From: an uncultured bacterium
GTDB lineage: Bacteria > Bacillota_I > Bacilli_A > RF39 > UBA660
DNA: 44,081 nt
Direction of reading: 5' to 3'
NCBI GenBank assembly: GCA_949291455.1
Contig: CASEVQ010000006.1
Coordinates: 1 to 44,081, forward strand
Part shown: piece by piece, positions 1-9,090 of the stretch
Layout of the letters: the number at the start of each line of letters is the position of its first letter
How positions within the stretch are numbered: the stretch's first letter is position 1
Program-made: the position numbers and the translations under genes
Notes under the pieces: model-generated
Databases searched by the model: none
Told to the model about the DNA's origin: nothing
Seen by the model: the letters and a program-made list of their open reading frames with translations, nothing else

Positions 1-356
<356 letters not shown>

Positions 357-427
357 ATATTTGTTTATTTGATTAGATCATACACATTATCTAAGTTTTC
401 AGAGAACTATTGTTAATTGTTAGATTT

Positions 428-533
428 ATTGGTGACAATAGCTAAGAGGATACACCTGTTCCCATCCCGAACACAGAAGTTAAGCTCTTAAACGCCGACG
501 ATAGTGTATGCGAAAATAGGTAGTTGCCAATAT
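428..533 (+). rRNA. 5S rRNA
   Basis: The 5' strand TTGGTGACAAT pairs with the 3' strand ATAGGTAGTTGCCAATA as helix I, with a few mismatches. The conserved internal block CCCATCCCGAACACAGAAGTTAAG lies between them (recognisable core CCGAACACAGAAG near 467-479). Its length of about 106 nt fits. It sits about 70 nt after 23S, so this is the end of an rRNA operon. The ends are accurate to a few bases. Confidence 0.95.
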
Positions 534-544
534 TTTTTTTTGCG

Positions 545-572
545 AAAAATTCATATATTAATGAATTTTTTT
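545..572 (+). terminator. rRNA operon terminator
   Basis: AAAAATTCAT (545-554) pairs perfectly with ATGAATTTTT (561-570) around a 6-nt loop, and the T-rich right arm runs into more T. A run of T (533-541) directly after 5S may give an additional stop. Confidence 0.7.
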
Positions 573-609
573 ATTTTGAGTAAAATTTATATAATATTTT
601 AATAAATAG

Positions 610-639
610 TTGAATTAAACAATTTAAATTTGCTATAAT
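610..639 (+). promoter_or_regulatory. promoter of the tsaE operon
   Basis: A -35-like TTGAAT (610-615) and a consensus -10 TATAAT (634-639) are separated by 18 bp. They lie just upstream of tsaE and after the rRNA terminator, so the t6A operon probably has its own promoter. Confidence 0.65.
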
Positions 640-655
640 ATTTTTGGTGATAAGG

Positions 656-1108
656 ATGGAATATAAAATAACTACTAGAGATGAAAGAGAAACTATTCAA
701 ATTGCTCAAAATTTGGAATCAGAAAAATTTAAAAACATGATTATATGTTTAGATGGTGACTTAGGTAGTGGTAAAACAATTTTTACTAAAGGATTTGCTC
801 AAGCACTTGGTATTGATGAAAATATAACTTCACCAACTTTTAATATAATAAAGGAATATACTTCTGGAGAAATGCCATTGTATCACATGGATGTATATCG
901 TTTGGATGGAAAAATTGACGGTACTGGTATAGAAGATTATTTTAAAAAAAATGGTGTTGTTATTATAGAGTGGGCAGATACAATAAAAAAATATTTACCT
1001 GAAGAACGTTTGGATATAAAAATTAAAGTTATTGACGAAGATACAAGACTTTTTATTTTTACTCCTCATGGTAAAGTATACGAAGAAGTTTGTGATGCAG
1101 TATTATGA
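656..1108 (+). CDS. tsaE: TsaE, tRNA t6A-modification ATPase
   Basis: TsaE is the ATPase that, with TsaB and TsaD, drives transfer of the threonylcarbamoyl group to A37 of ANN-decoding tRNAs in the cytoplasm. The P-loop GDLGSGKT is near residues 34-41, followed by the family-typical SPTFNIIKEY and HMDVYRL blocks and a C-terminal IIEWAD motif. About 150 residues is the normal length. The frame is open from a TTG at 644, but ATG 656 has GGTGA at 646-650 at good spacing, so 656 is the chosen start. The stop overlaps the start of tsaB (ATGA), which indicates coupling. Function rests on strong family motifs. Confidence 0.95.
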   Translation: MEYKITTRDERETIQIAQNLESEKFKNMIICLDGDLGSGKTIFTKGFAQALGIDENITSPTFNIIKEYTSGEMPLYHMDVYRLDGKIDGTGIEDYFKKNGVVIIEWADTIKKYLPEERLDIKIKVIDEDTRLFIFTPHGKVYEEVCDAVL

Positions 1109-1743
1109 AAATATTCTATCTAGATACTTCGTCAAATTTTTTATATACTGCTATTTTAGAAAATGAAGTAGTAATTGACGAAATTAAAGAAAAACTAGAG
1201 AAAGATTTGTCTAAATATACGCTATCAAAAATTAAGGAATTACTAGTAAAAAATAATATTTCTTTTGATAATATAGAAAAAATAATTGTTGTAAATGGTC
1301 CAGGTTCATTTACAGGAATTAGAATTGGTCTAACTATAGCTAAAACACTAGCCTGGGCAAAGAACATTCCAATTATTCAAATATCTAGCTTAGAAGCAAT
1401 GGCATTATCAAATAATATAGAAAATATAGATTATATTGTTCCAATAATCGATGCTAGACGTAATTTTGTATTTTCAACAATTTATGATAATAATAACAAG
1501 CAGTTTATACTTAAAGAACAATATATAAACTTAAATACATTATATGCAGTATTAGATAGCATTACTGGAAATATTTTGTTTGTAACAAATGATAACATTG
1601 AAACAAAATATAATAAGATAAATTATGAACCAAACATTTCTAGAATTGTTAAAGTAACAAAAAATAGATTAGAGATTAATCCACATAAAATTGATGCTAA
1701 TTATTTAAAATTAACGGAAGCTGAAGAAAAATATGATAATTGA
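1105..1743 (+). CDS. tsaB: TsaB, t6A synthesis partner of TsaD
   Basis: TsaB is an inactive paralogue of TsaD with an ASKHA fold; it forms the TsaBDE threonylcarbamoyl-transferase complex. The N-terminal ILYLDTS-like strand (FYLDTSS), the VVNGPGSFTGIRIGL block near residues 62-76 and a Lys/Glu-rich helical region are typical. Length 212 is usual for Firmicutes. It overlaps tsaE by 4 nt and rimI by 11 nt, so the operon is tightly coupled. No broken motifs are seen. Confidence 0.94.
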   Translation: MKIFYLDTSSNFLYTAILENEVVIDEIKEKLEKDLSKYTLSKIKELLVKNNISFDNIEKIIVVNGPGSFTGIRIGLTIAKTLAWAKNIPIIQISSLEAMALSNNIENIDYIVPIIDARRNFVFSTIYDNNNKQFILKEQYINLNTLYAVLDSITGNILFVTNDNIETKYNKINYEPNISRIVKVTKNRLEINPHKIDANYLKLTEAEEKYDN

Positions 1744-2164
1744 TTTGACAATAAGTAATGTTGATTTAATAAATAGATTAGAAAAACAATTTCCTTATTT
1801 TTTTTTATCTAATAATGAAATAATTAAAGATTTAAATAATAATGTATTTAGTAAATACTTTATTTATGTTGAAGAAAGTAATATAATAGGATTTGTAAAT
1901 TATTTTGATATATACGATAGATTTGAAATTGTTAATATATTTGTAACTGAAACATATCGACATAAGAAAATTGGTTCTAAAATGCTTGAACATTTAATAA
2001 AATTAGGGGAAAAACAAAATATAAAAAATATCACTCTTGAAGTAAAAAAAGATAATATAGTAGCTATTAATTTATATAAAAAGTATAATTTTGAAATAGT
2101 AGCAATAAGAAAACTTTATTATCAAGGAATAGACGGATTATTAATGGAAAGAAAGATGATGTAA
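1733..2164 (+). CDS. rimI: GNAT acetyltransferase, RimI-like
   Basis: A 143-residue GNAT-fold N-acetyltransferase. The family member at this position is RimI, which acetylates the N-terminus of ribosomal protein S18. The acetyl-CoA-binding motif A is visible as IFVTETYRHKKIGSKMLEHL (about residues 63-82), with a shortened R/Q-x-x-G-x-G/A pattern, and motif B as NITLEVKKDNIVAINLYKKY (about 99-118). It sits between tsaB and tsaD as in many Firmicutes. The substrate is inferred from position only; the GNAT fold is clear. Confidence 0.85.
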   Translation: MIIDLTISNVDLINRLEKQFPYFFLSNNEIIKDLNNNVFSKYFIYVEESNIIGFVNYFDIYDRFEIVNIFVTETYRHKKIGSKMLEHLIKLGEKQNIKNITLEVKKDNIVAINLYKKYNFEIVAIRKLYYQGIDGLLMERKMM

Positions 2165-3166
2165 ATGAAAGATACTTACATATTAGCTATTGAAAGCAGT
2201 TGCGATGAAACCAGTTGCGCTATAGTAAAAAATGGTCAAGAAGATATTGCAACTGTTATACTGTCTCAAATTGATATACATACAAACTTTGGAGGTGTAG
2301 TGCCAGAAATTGCAAGTCGGCAACATATAAAAAATATAACGATAGTAATTGAAGATTGTTTGAAAAAAGCTAATATGAAAATTGAAGATATTGATGCGAT
2401 TGCCGTTACATATGGACCTGGTTTAGTTGGATCATTACTAGTAGGACTAGAAGCGGCTAAAACTTTATCATTAATTTATAATAAACCTTTAATTCCAGTA
2501 AATCATATAATTGGTCATATATATGCTAATAATATAGAGAAAAAAATGGAATATCCATTAATTGCATTAGTAATTAGTGGTGGACATACTGAATTGATTC
2601 TTATGAAAGATGAATATGAATTTGAAAAAATTGGTGGAACTCTAGATGATGCAGTTGGTGAAACCTATGATAAAGTAGCAAGGGTAATTGATGTTGGATA
2701 TCCAGGTGGACCAGTAATAGATAAGCTTTCAGCAAAAGGAAGCTATGAATATGATTTACCAATACCTTTAAATGATAACAGTTATAACTTTAGCTTTAGC
2801 GGCTTAAAAAGTGCTGTAATTAATTTAGCACATAAAATGAAACAAAGAAATGAAAAACTAAATAAAGAAAACTTAGCTAAATCATTTCAAGATGTCATAG
2901 TAGAATCTATTACAAAAAAGACAATTAAAGCATTAAAGGATAAAAATGTAAAAAGATTAATTTTAGCTGGTGGAGTAGCTGCTAATCAAGGTATTAGAAA
3001 TAAACTAGAAGAAATTTGTAAAAAAGAAAATATTGAGTATAATTTCCCTAATATTAAGTATTGTACAGATAATGCTACAATGATTGGAGCAGCAGCATAC
3101 TATGCATATAAGAAAGGAATAACAGCGACAATAGATTTAAATGCAGTTTCAAACGAAGAATTATAG
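2165..3166 (+). CDS. tsaD: TsaD, tRNA N6-threonylcarbamoyltransferase catalytic subunit
   Basis: TsaD transfers threonylcarbamoyl from threonylcarbamoyl-AMP to A37 of tRNA. It starts one base after the rimI stop codon. The N-terminal ILAIESSCDETS motif, the metal-binding His pair in NHIIGHIYAN (about residues 114-123), SGGHTEL, the DDAVGETYDKVAR block and GGVAANQGIR (about 268-277) are all intact. The 333-residue length is normal. As the last gene of the t6A set it completes tsaE-tsaB-rimI-tsaD. It is essential in most bacteria. Confidence 0.97.
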   Translation: MKDTYILAIESSCDETSCAIVKNGQEDIATVILSQIDIHTNFGGVVPEIASRQHIKNITIVIEDCLKKANMKIEDIDAIAVTYGPGLVGSLLVGLEAAKTLSLIYNKPLIPVNHIIGHIYANNIEKKMEYPLIALVISGGHTELILMKDEYEFEKIGGTLDDAVGETYDKVARVIDVGYPGGPVIDKLSAKGSYEYDLPIPLNDNSYNFSFSGLKSAVINLAHKMKQRNEKLNKENLAKSFQDVIVESITKKTIKALKDKNVKRLILAGGVAANQGIRNKLEEICKKENIEYNFPNIKYCTDNATMIGAAAYYAYKKGITATIDLNAVSNEEL

Positions 3167-3177
3167 GAGGAATTTTT

Positions 3178-4239
3178 ATGAGTGAAAAGGAAAATTTAAA
3201 AAAAAGAATTAACATAAAAAATAAAAAAGATGCGATAAAAAAATTATCTCAGACTACTAAAAAAACAAAACAAAGTAAAAAAACACTTTCCAATAAAAAA
3301 GTAATCACTCATGAAAATAAAAAAACAAGTTCTAAAAGTATAAAAGACAAAAAAGAAAATATCATTTTACATAATACGGAAATTGATAAAAAAAATACTA
3401 ATAAAGAAAAAACAAATTCTAAAAAAGCAACTAAAAATAAAAAAGTAGAAAATTCAAAAAATAATATAAAGACAATTGTTAAAAAAGAAAACAATGAAAA
3501 TATAAAACAAAATAAAATAAAAAGAATTTCTAATAATTTAAGAAATAAATTAAAAGATAAAATTTTTGAAGAACTAAAAGATGAAGATTTAAAAAAATCA
3601 ACAAAAGATAATAAGAAAACAACAAAAAAGTCAAAACTAATAATATTTTTATTTATCTGCATAGTAATTATTGGCATTGTTATATTTGTTAAAAAAAATA
3701 ATATAATTGATGAAGAATTAAAAAAATACAAAGAATTCTCAATTGGTGAAAAAGTAATACTTTCTGATAATTCTATTTGGTATGTAATAGAAAACAGTAG
3801 CAGTAATACAAAGACTGTAAAACTTTTAAAAGAAAATCAAATAGATATAAATAACGATGGCAAATTTGATAATAATGACAAGACGAAATTCTATAATAAA
3901 AATGAGTATTTATTTGATTCAAGTGATAAAGCAAGTATAGCTTATTATCTTAATAATGAATACAAAAAATCAGTAAGTGAAAAAATAGTTGGTATTGAAT
4001 CAGTATCGTTATTAACATCGAAAGAATATGTAAATATACGAGAAAAGATGGGATATGATTATGAATGGACAACAGGAAATTGGTTGGCTAACGAGTCACT
4101 AGGCACTTGGTGGTTAGATTCATCTCAAAATGGAAAAATATATGTTGTAAATATAATAGGAAGCTATAAACTTTCTAATGCAACAGAAGTAAATTATGTA
4201 AGACCAGTTATTACTGTTAATAAAGATAGTTTAGAATAA
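3178..4239 (+). CDS. Lys-rich membrane-anchored protein with an extracellular domain
   Basis: A 353-residue protein of unknown role. Residues 1-155 are extremely rich in Lys, Asn, Ser and Thr with little hydrophobic content, so they are probably disordered and cytoplasmic. One membrane segment (about 153-171, IIFLFICIVIIGIVIFV) follows. The outer domain starts with FSIGEKVILSDNSIWYVIE and ends with the VRPVITVNKDS pattern, which is common at the end of a small repeated domain in Firmicute surface proteins; a DUF6273-like assignment is possible. AGGAGG at 3166-3171 supports the ATG. It lies 11 nt after tsaD and may be co-transcribed. The basic tail could bind nucleic acid or the inner membrane face; this is inference. 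Confidence 0.7.
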   Translation: MSEKENLKKRINIKNKKDAIKKLSQTTKKTKQSKKTLSNKKVITHENKKTSSKSIKDKKENIILHNTEIDKKNTNKEKTNSKKATKNKKVENSKNNIKTIVKKENNENIKQNKIKRISNNLRNKLKDKIFEELKDEDLKKSTKDNKKTTKKSKLIIFLFICIVIIGIVIFVKKNNIIDEELKKYKEFSIGEKVILSDNSIWYVIENSSSNTKTVKLLKENQIDINNDGKFDNNDKTKFYNKNEYLFDSSDKASIAYYLNNEYKKSVSEKIVGIESVSLLTSKEYVNIREKMGYDYEWTTGNWLANESLGTWWLDSSQNGKIYVVNIIGSYKLSNATEVNYVRPVITVNKDSLE

Positions 4240-4267
4240 AAGAGCTTTAATGATTTAAAGCTCTTTT
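4238..4267. terminator. bidirectional hairpin terminator
   Basis: A perfect 13-bp stem, AAAAGAGCTTTAA (4238-4250) with TTAAAGCTCTTTT (4255-4267), closes a 4-nt loop between two converging genes. It has A-runs on the left and T-runs on the right, so it can act in both directions. It overlaps the stop codons of both neighbours. Confidence 0.85.
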
Positions 4268-5237
4268 AAAATTTAAATTTTGGTTTTTTATTTTTTATTT
4301 TCCAGTTTAAACCTGTGGAATAAGATAAATTAAATTTAGATATGTCTATTTGTTTATTCTTTTCAAAATATAAAAAAACATCATAAATTAAATTGCAACA
4401 TTTTTCTACTGCAACATTATATAATTCATCAAAAGAAAAATTATATTTTTTATTAGTATCGTATGGATATAGCCAACTTTTCTTAGAATTATTTAAATAG
4501 TAATCAGGATTTTTATAACTGTAAGAATATGATAAAAATTTAGAATTTAATATTGTTTTAGGACTTAAAACATCAAAAAATTTGTAACATAATATTTTAT
4601 AACCATATGGATCATGTCTTAAATATTTAAATGAAAGTTTCATATCATAAATACTTTTTAGATAGTCTTTTGTAAAATTTTTATAATTAAAAACCTCTAA
4701 AAAAGTTTTATCCATAACTACTTGTAATTGATTTGAAAAATTTCTAATTTTAAAAACTTCGCTGTAAACCTTATATTTTTTGTTATTAAATCCCTTTTTA
4801 TTTAACATATAAATATCTAAAAAAGTTTCCATTTCATGATGCTTTGCATTATACTTAAAAGTTTCTTTTCTTTTTTTATCAAATATCCCACAATTATATT
4901 CAACATATGGATGAATGGTAGAATCTAAGATATAATGTGTAATTAATCCATATACAAAAGTCATAACAATAATATTTTTTTCTAGACCATAATCTTTAAT
5001 ATTTTTTAATAAAACATCGAAAAACATATCACATTTATTATGATGAAAAAATCCGGCAAAATCACGTTTATTCTTGCTTTTTTTTGTTATCGGAAAATAA
5101 ATATTAAAAAAGTTAAAAGGATCCATACTCTGTGCAAATATAGACAAATAATTACTATCAAAACTAATATTTTTTTCTTTTTTCAATTTATGCATAACAT
5201 CGTTAGCAAAGAAAAAATGCGTAACAGTTCCTGCCAT
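4266..5237 (-). CDS. zinc-dependent phospholipase C-like protein
   Basis: A 323-residue cytoplasmic protein matching the zinc-dependent phospholipase C/S1-P1 nuclease-like family (PF00882 type), a predicted metallohydrolase. Visible motifs: N-terminal MAGTVTHFFFANDV with the early His and Asp, MDPFNFF, FHHNKCDMFFD, HYILDSTIHPYVEYN and KHHEMETFLD, giving the His/Asp/Glu ligands expected for a trinuclear zinc site. There is no signal peptide, unlike secreted clostridial phospholipases. This uncharacterised subfamily is common in Firmicute genomes and its substrate is unknown. GAGGTG lies upstream of the ATG. It is divergent from the Abi gene. Confidence 0.8.
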   Translation of the reverse strand: MAGTVTHFFFANDVMHKLKKEKNISFDSNYLSIFAQSMDPFNFFNIYFPITKKSKNKRDFAGFFHHNKCDMFFDVLLKNIKDYGLEKNIIVMTFVYGLITHYILDSTIHPYVEYNCGIFDKKRKETFKYNAKHHEMETFLDIYMLNKKGFNNKKYKVYSEVFKIRNFSNQLQVVMDKTFLEVFNYKNFTKDYLKSIYDMKLSFKYLRHDPYGYKILCYKFFDVLSPKTILNSKFLSYSYSYKNPDYYLNNSKKSWLYPYDTNKKYNFSFDELYNVAVEKCCNLIYDVFLYFEKNKQIDISKFNLSYSTGLNWKIKNKKPKFKF

Positions 5238-5331
5238 ATTTACACCTCTTTCACAAAATTATATCATACTTTTCACTAGATTTTCATGTTATTATATTAA
5301 TATATGTGATATACTTATTTATGGTGATACT

Positions 5332-6270
5332 ATGAAAGATAAGCAGTTCAAGAATTTAGATGAACAAGTAGAAATATTTAAGTATAAGGGGTTAATAATA
5401 AATGATGAAAAATACGCTAAGGAAGTGTTACTAAGAGAAAATTATTTTTTCTTAAGTGGATACAGGCATTTATTTATGAATCCAGAAAATCCTAAATTTT
5501 ATTTAGAAGGTACAACTTTTGAAGAACTTTATAGCCTATTTCTTTTTGATAGACAATTTAGGAATATTATATTTAAAAATCTGTTGATAGTTGAAAACAA
5601 TGCAAAATCTATTTTTTCTTATCAGCTTTCTAAGAAATATGGATATAAAGAAAATGATTATTTAAAACCGAGTAATTTTGATATGTCACCAGATAAAAGT
5701 AGGCAAGTAAATGATTTAATTAAAAAGATGAAAAGACAAGTTAGAGTAAATGGATCACAACATACTGCTACAGCTCATTATATAAGTAATTATGGATATA
5801 TTCCTTTATGGGTTTTAGTAAAAGTTTTATCTTTTGGTATTATTAGTGAGTTTTATTCCATATTAAAAATGGATGATAGGGTTTCTATTGCTAAAATTTA
5901 TAATATAAATGTAGAAGATTTAACTAATTATTTATCTTTACTTGCAAATTATAGGAATGTATGTGCACACGAAGATATTCTTTACGAAAATAAAACACAA
6001 AGGGAAATTAATAATACTGTTTATCATGCTTTATTGGGAATAAAAAAAGTAGATAATGAATATGTACAAGGAAAAAATGATTTATTTGCTTTATTAATAA
6101 TATTAAGACAATTACTTAGAAATGAAGATGTAAAAAATTTAATATTAGAAATTGATAGGGCACTTGAAAATTTAAAACTTAATTTGCACACGATTCCTAT
6201 AGAAAAAGTATTGGATAGAATGGGATTTCCTTATAATTGGAAGGAAATTGCTAATATAGAAAAGAGGTAA
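5332..6270 (+). CDS. Abi family HEPN protein (AbiD/AbiF type)
   Basis: A 312-residue member of the Abi_2 family (AbiD/AbiF), linked to abortive infection. Family blocks seen: the N-terminal LDEQVEIFKYKGLIINDEK, LLRENYFFLSGYRHLF, LFLFDRQFRNIIFKNLLIVENN and GYIPLWVLVKVLSFG. The HEPN ribonuclease motif Rx4H is intact as RNVCAH (Arg208-His213), so RNA cleavage is plausible. The ATG has GGTGAT upstream. The stop lies inside the ribosome-binding site of the protease gene (6 nt gap), so the two are probably co-expressed. It sits among core genes rather than in an island. Confidence 0.9.
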   Translation: MKDKQFKNLDEQVEIFKYKGLIINDEKYAKEVLLRENYFFLSGYRHLFMNPENPKFYLEGTTFEELYSLFLFDRQFRNIIFKNLLIVENNAKSIFSYQLSKKYGYKENDYLKPSNFDMSPDKSRQVNDLIKKMKRQVRVNGSQHTATAHYISNYGYIPLWVLVKVLSFGIISEFYSILKMDDRVSIAKIYNINVEDLTNYLSLLANYRNVCAHEDILYENKTQREINNTVYHALLGIKKVDNEYVQGKNDLFALLIILRQLLRNEDVKNLILEIDRALENLKLNLHTIPIEKVLDRMGFPYNWKEIANIEKR

Positions 6271-6276
6271 TGTTAT

Positions 6277-7392
6277 TTGAAAAATAAAATATTAATTTTT
6301 ATAATTGTTTTTGTAGCATTTATATCTGGTGGTGGAATGATGTATCTTTTTGTAGGAGATCCTTTTACCACAACTAATAATTCGTCAAATGCTAGTACTA
6401 ATTACAATAGCTGTAGTAATTGTATGAGTGGAACAATGGTTGTTAACAATGGTGGTATAACTCAATCTGTTAATAAGGTTTATGATGCTGTTGTAATGGT
6501 AAAAAACTATCAAAAAAACACATTAGCAGGTTCTGGTAGTGGTTTTGTTTATAAAAAGGATGATAAATACGGTTATATAATGACTAACCAACACGTAGTA
6601 GAAGATGCTACTGCAGTAAAAGTAACTTTGGCTAGCGGTGAAACGATTGATGCAGATTTATTAGGTGGAGATGAATATTTAGATATAGCAATTGTAAGAA
6701 TTCCTGTATCGAAAGTTATTTCTGTAGCAACTATCGGAACAACAGAAAATTTAAGTTTAGGTGATACTGTATTTACAATTGGTACTCCTGTTGGAGAGAA
6801 CTATTTTAATTCTGTAACTGGCGGATATATATCAGGATTAGACAGAAAAGTAACTGTTAGTGTTCAAGCAAATTCTGATTGGGTACAAGAAGTAATTCAA
6901 ATTGATGCAGCAATAAATCCTGGAAATAGTGGAGGACCACTTGTTAATTTTAACGGAGAAGTAATTGGAGTAACATCGCTTAAATTAGTAGATTCGACAA
7001 TTGAAGGTATGGGATTTGCTATTAAAATTGAAGATGCAATGAAGCATGTAGAAGATTTAGAAAATGGTAAAAAGATTGAAAGACCATTATTAGGCATAAC
7101 TCACATAAATGCTACTGAAACATATACATTAAGACAATATGGAATATCACTTGATTCTGATATAACATCTGGAATAGTTGTATTATCTGTCGAAGAAGGC
7201 TCAGCTGCTGATAAAGCTGGATTGAAGAAAGGTGATGTAGTAATTGGTTTAAATAATGATGAAGTAACTAATACAGCATATCTAAAGTATTTATTATATA
7301 AATATAGTGTTGGTGATGAAATTAAAATTACTTATATAAGAGATAATGAAACAAAAACAGCAACCGTGACATTGACAGACGTAGCAGATTAG
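6277..7392 (+). CDS. HtrA/DegP-like membrane-anchored serine protease with PDZ
   Basis: A 371-residue S1C protease for envelope protein quality control. An N-terminal membrane anchor (about residues 4-26) is followed by a Ser/Asn-rich linker with two Cys, the trypsin-like domain with His106 (TNQHVVEDA), Asp136 (LDIAIVRI) and Ser218 (NPGNSGGPL), and a single C-terminal PDZ domain (about 265-365, with SAADKAGLKKGDVVIGLN). The triad is complete. It begins with TTG; GAGGT at 6264-6268 supports this start. It follows the Abi gene by 6 nt. Confidence 0.93.
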   Translation: MKNKILIFIIVFVAFISGGGMMYLFVGDPFTTTNNSSNASTNYNSCSNCMSGTMVVNNGGITQSVNKVYDAVVMVKNYQKNTLAGSGSGFVYKKDDKYGYIMTNQHVVEDATAVKVTLASGETIDADLLGGDEYLDIAIVRIPVSKVISVATIGTTENLSLGDTVFTIGTPVGENYFNSVTGGYISGLDRKVTVSVQANSDWVQEVIQIDAAINPGNSGGPLVNFNGEVIGVTSLKLVDSTIEGMGFAIKIEDAMKHVEDLENGKKIERPLLGITHINATETYTLRQYGISLDSDITSGIVVLSVEEGSAADKAGLKKGDVVIGLNNDEVTNTAYLKYLLYKYSVGDEIKITYIRDNETKTATVTLTDVAD

Positions 7393-7434
7393 TTATATTA
7401 TATAGTTAAACTTCAATAGAAAAGATGTGAACAT

Positions 7435-9078
7435 ATGAAACTTAAAAAGAATTCATTTATCCAAGGAGCATTTATTGCAACACTTGGAATAGTTATCAGT
7501 AAAATATTAGGAATTATTTACGTAATTCCTTTTTATGCTATTATAGGTGATCAAGGTGGAGCGTTATATGGTTATGCTTATAATATTTATTCAATATTTT
7601 TAGGGATATCACAAGCAGGATTACCACTTGCTATGAGTAAGTTAATAAGTGAATATAATACTCTAGGTTATTATGAAACAAAAGAAAAAATATATAAAGT
7701 TGGGAAAACTTTTTTAAATATTTTAGGTGTAATATGCTTTTTGATATTGTTTATCTTTGCACCACAAATTGCCGATTTGATAATTGGCGGCGTTACTGAT
7801 GGAAACTCACCAGAAGATATTGTTTTTGTTATAAGAATAATTTCAACAGCCATATTAGTTGTTCCAATTTTAAGCGTTTCTAGAGGATACTTGCAAGGGC
7901 ACAAGTTTATAACGCCTACTCCTGTAAGCCAAATAATTGAACAGGTAGTAAGAGTATTAATAATAGTAATAGGTAGCTATTTAATGTTAAGAGTTTTTAA
8001 TTTTCCACTTAGAACAGCAGTTGGATGTGCTGTATTTGCAGCTACTGTTGGAGCAATATGTTCATATCTATATATATATGTAAAAATTAAGAAAAATAAA
8101 GAACAATTTAATGTAAAAAGTATAAAAAAAGAACCAAATTTAAGTACAAAAAAAATATTAAAAATGTTAATAATCTATGCTATTCCTTTTGTAATGATTG
8201 ACTTATTTCGTTCTATTTATAATTCAGTTGACGTTATAACTCTTGTAAAATCATTAGTAAATAATTTTGGGTATCTTACAAAAGATGCAGAAACAGTAAT
8301 GAGTGTTATTTCAACATGGGGATTAAAATTAAATATGATAATAATATCAGTTGTATCAGGTATAATGACAAGTTTGATTCCAAATCTTACGAGTAGTTTT
8401 GTAAGTGGAGATATGAAAGATGTTAATAAAAAAATAAACCAAACTTTACAGATAATTCTTTGTATATCACTGCCTATGACAATTGGACTAAGTTTTATCA
8501 CAACTCCAGTATGGAATGTATTTTATGGAATGTCAACCTATGGTGAAATAACGTATAGATATCTTGTTTTTGTTGCATTTGCTACTACTTTATTTACAGC
8601 AACCACTACAACAATGCAATTATTAAAAGAATATAAAATGGTATTTTTTACTCTTATAGTAGGTCTTCTTATAAAAAGTACTTTAAATATTCCGTTGATG
8701 TATTTATTTAATAATCTAGGAATTTATCCATTTTATGGTGCAATAACAGCAACAATATTGGGATTTGTGACTTCAGCAATAATATCTACAATACATATAA
8801 AAAGAAAATTTAATATAAATTATAAAACAACTATATCAGAAGCTAAAAATATAATAATTGCTGTAACTTTAATGTTAGCAGTAATGTTTGCAACAACATA
8901 CATAATTCCATTAAAAGTAGAAGGAAGACTATTATCATTTGTTATTGCAGTAATATATGCTCTAATAGGAGGATCTGTATATCTTATATACACATATAAA
9001 ACTAAAATTTTAGAGAATGTTTTTGGGAAAAAGTTCTTAAATAAAATTACTAGTAAATTAAAAATAGTAAAACAATAA
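7435..9078 (+). CDS. MOP-superfamily flippase (MurJ/SpoVB/Wzx-like)
   Basis: A 547-residue polytopic membrane protein with about 14 hydrophobic helices. The start KNSFIQGAFIATLGIVISKILGIIYVIPFY and the GQAGLPLAMSKLISEY-like block (about residues 58-75) are characteristic of the polysaccharide-transport/SpoVB branch. Such proteins flip lipid-linked cell-wall or polysaccharide precursors. Together with the FemAB-type gene 12 nt downstream it probably serves peptidoglycan assembly, acting as the MurJ/lipid II flippase or a capsule flippase; these cannot be separated here. The ribosome-binding site (GATGTG) is weak. Confidence 0.88.
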   Translation: MKLKKNSFIQGAFIATLGIVISKILGIIYVIPFYAIIGDQGGALYGYAYNIYSIFLGISQAGLPLAMSKLISEYNTLGYYETKEKIYKVGKTFLNILGVICFLILFIFAPQIADLIIGGVTDGNSPEDIVFVIRIISTAILVVPILSVSRGYLQGHKFITPTPVSQIIEQVVRVLIIVIGSYLMLRVFNFPLRTAVGCAVFAATVGAICSYLYIYVKIKKNKEQFNVKSIKKEPNLSTKKILKMLIIYAIPFVMIDLFRSIYNSVDVITLVKSLVNNFGYLTKDAETVMSVISTWGLKLNMIIISVVSGIMTSLIPNLTSSFVSGDMKDVNKKINQTLQIILCISLPMTIGLSFITTPVWNVFYGMSTYGEITYRYLVFVAFATTLFTATTTTMQLLKEYKMVFFTLIVGLLIKSTLNIPLMYLFNNLGIYPFYGAITATILGFVTSAIISTIHIKRKFNINYKTTISEAKNIIIAVTLMLAVMFATTYIIPLKVEGRLLSFVIAVIYALIGGSVYLIYTYKTKILENVFGKKFLNKITSKLKIVKQ

Positions 9079-9090
9079 GGAGAGCAAAAT

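Noticed and set aside
5238-5331. A non-coding RNA antitoxin upstream of the Abi gene
   Set aside because: The gap is only 94 nt and holds two divergent promoters; no extended structure is seen.
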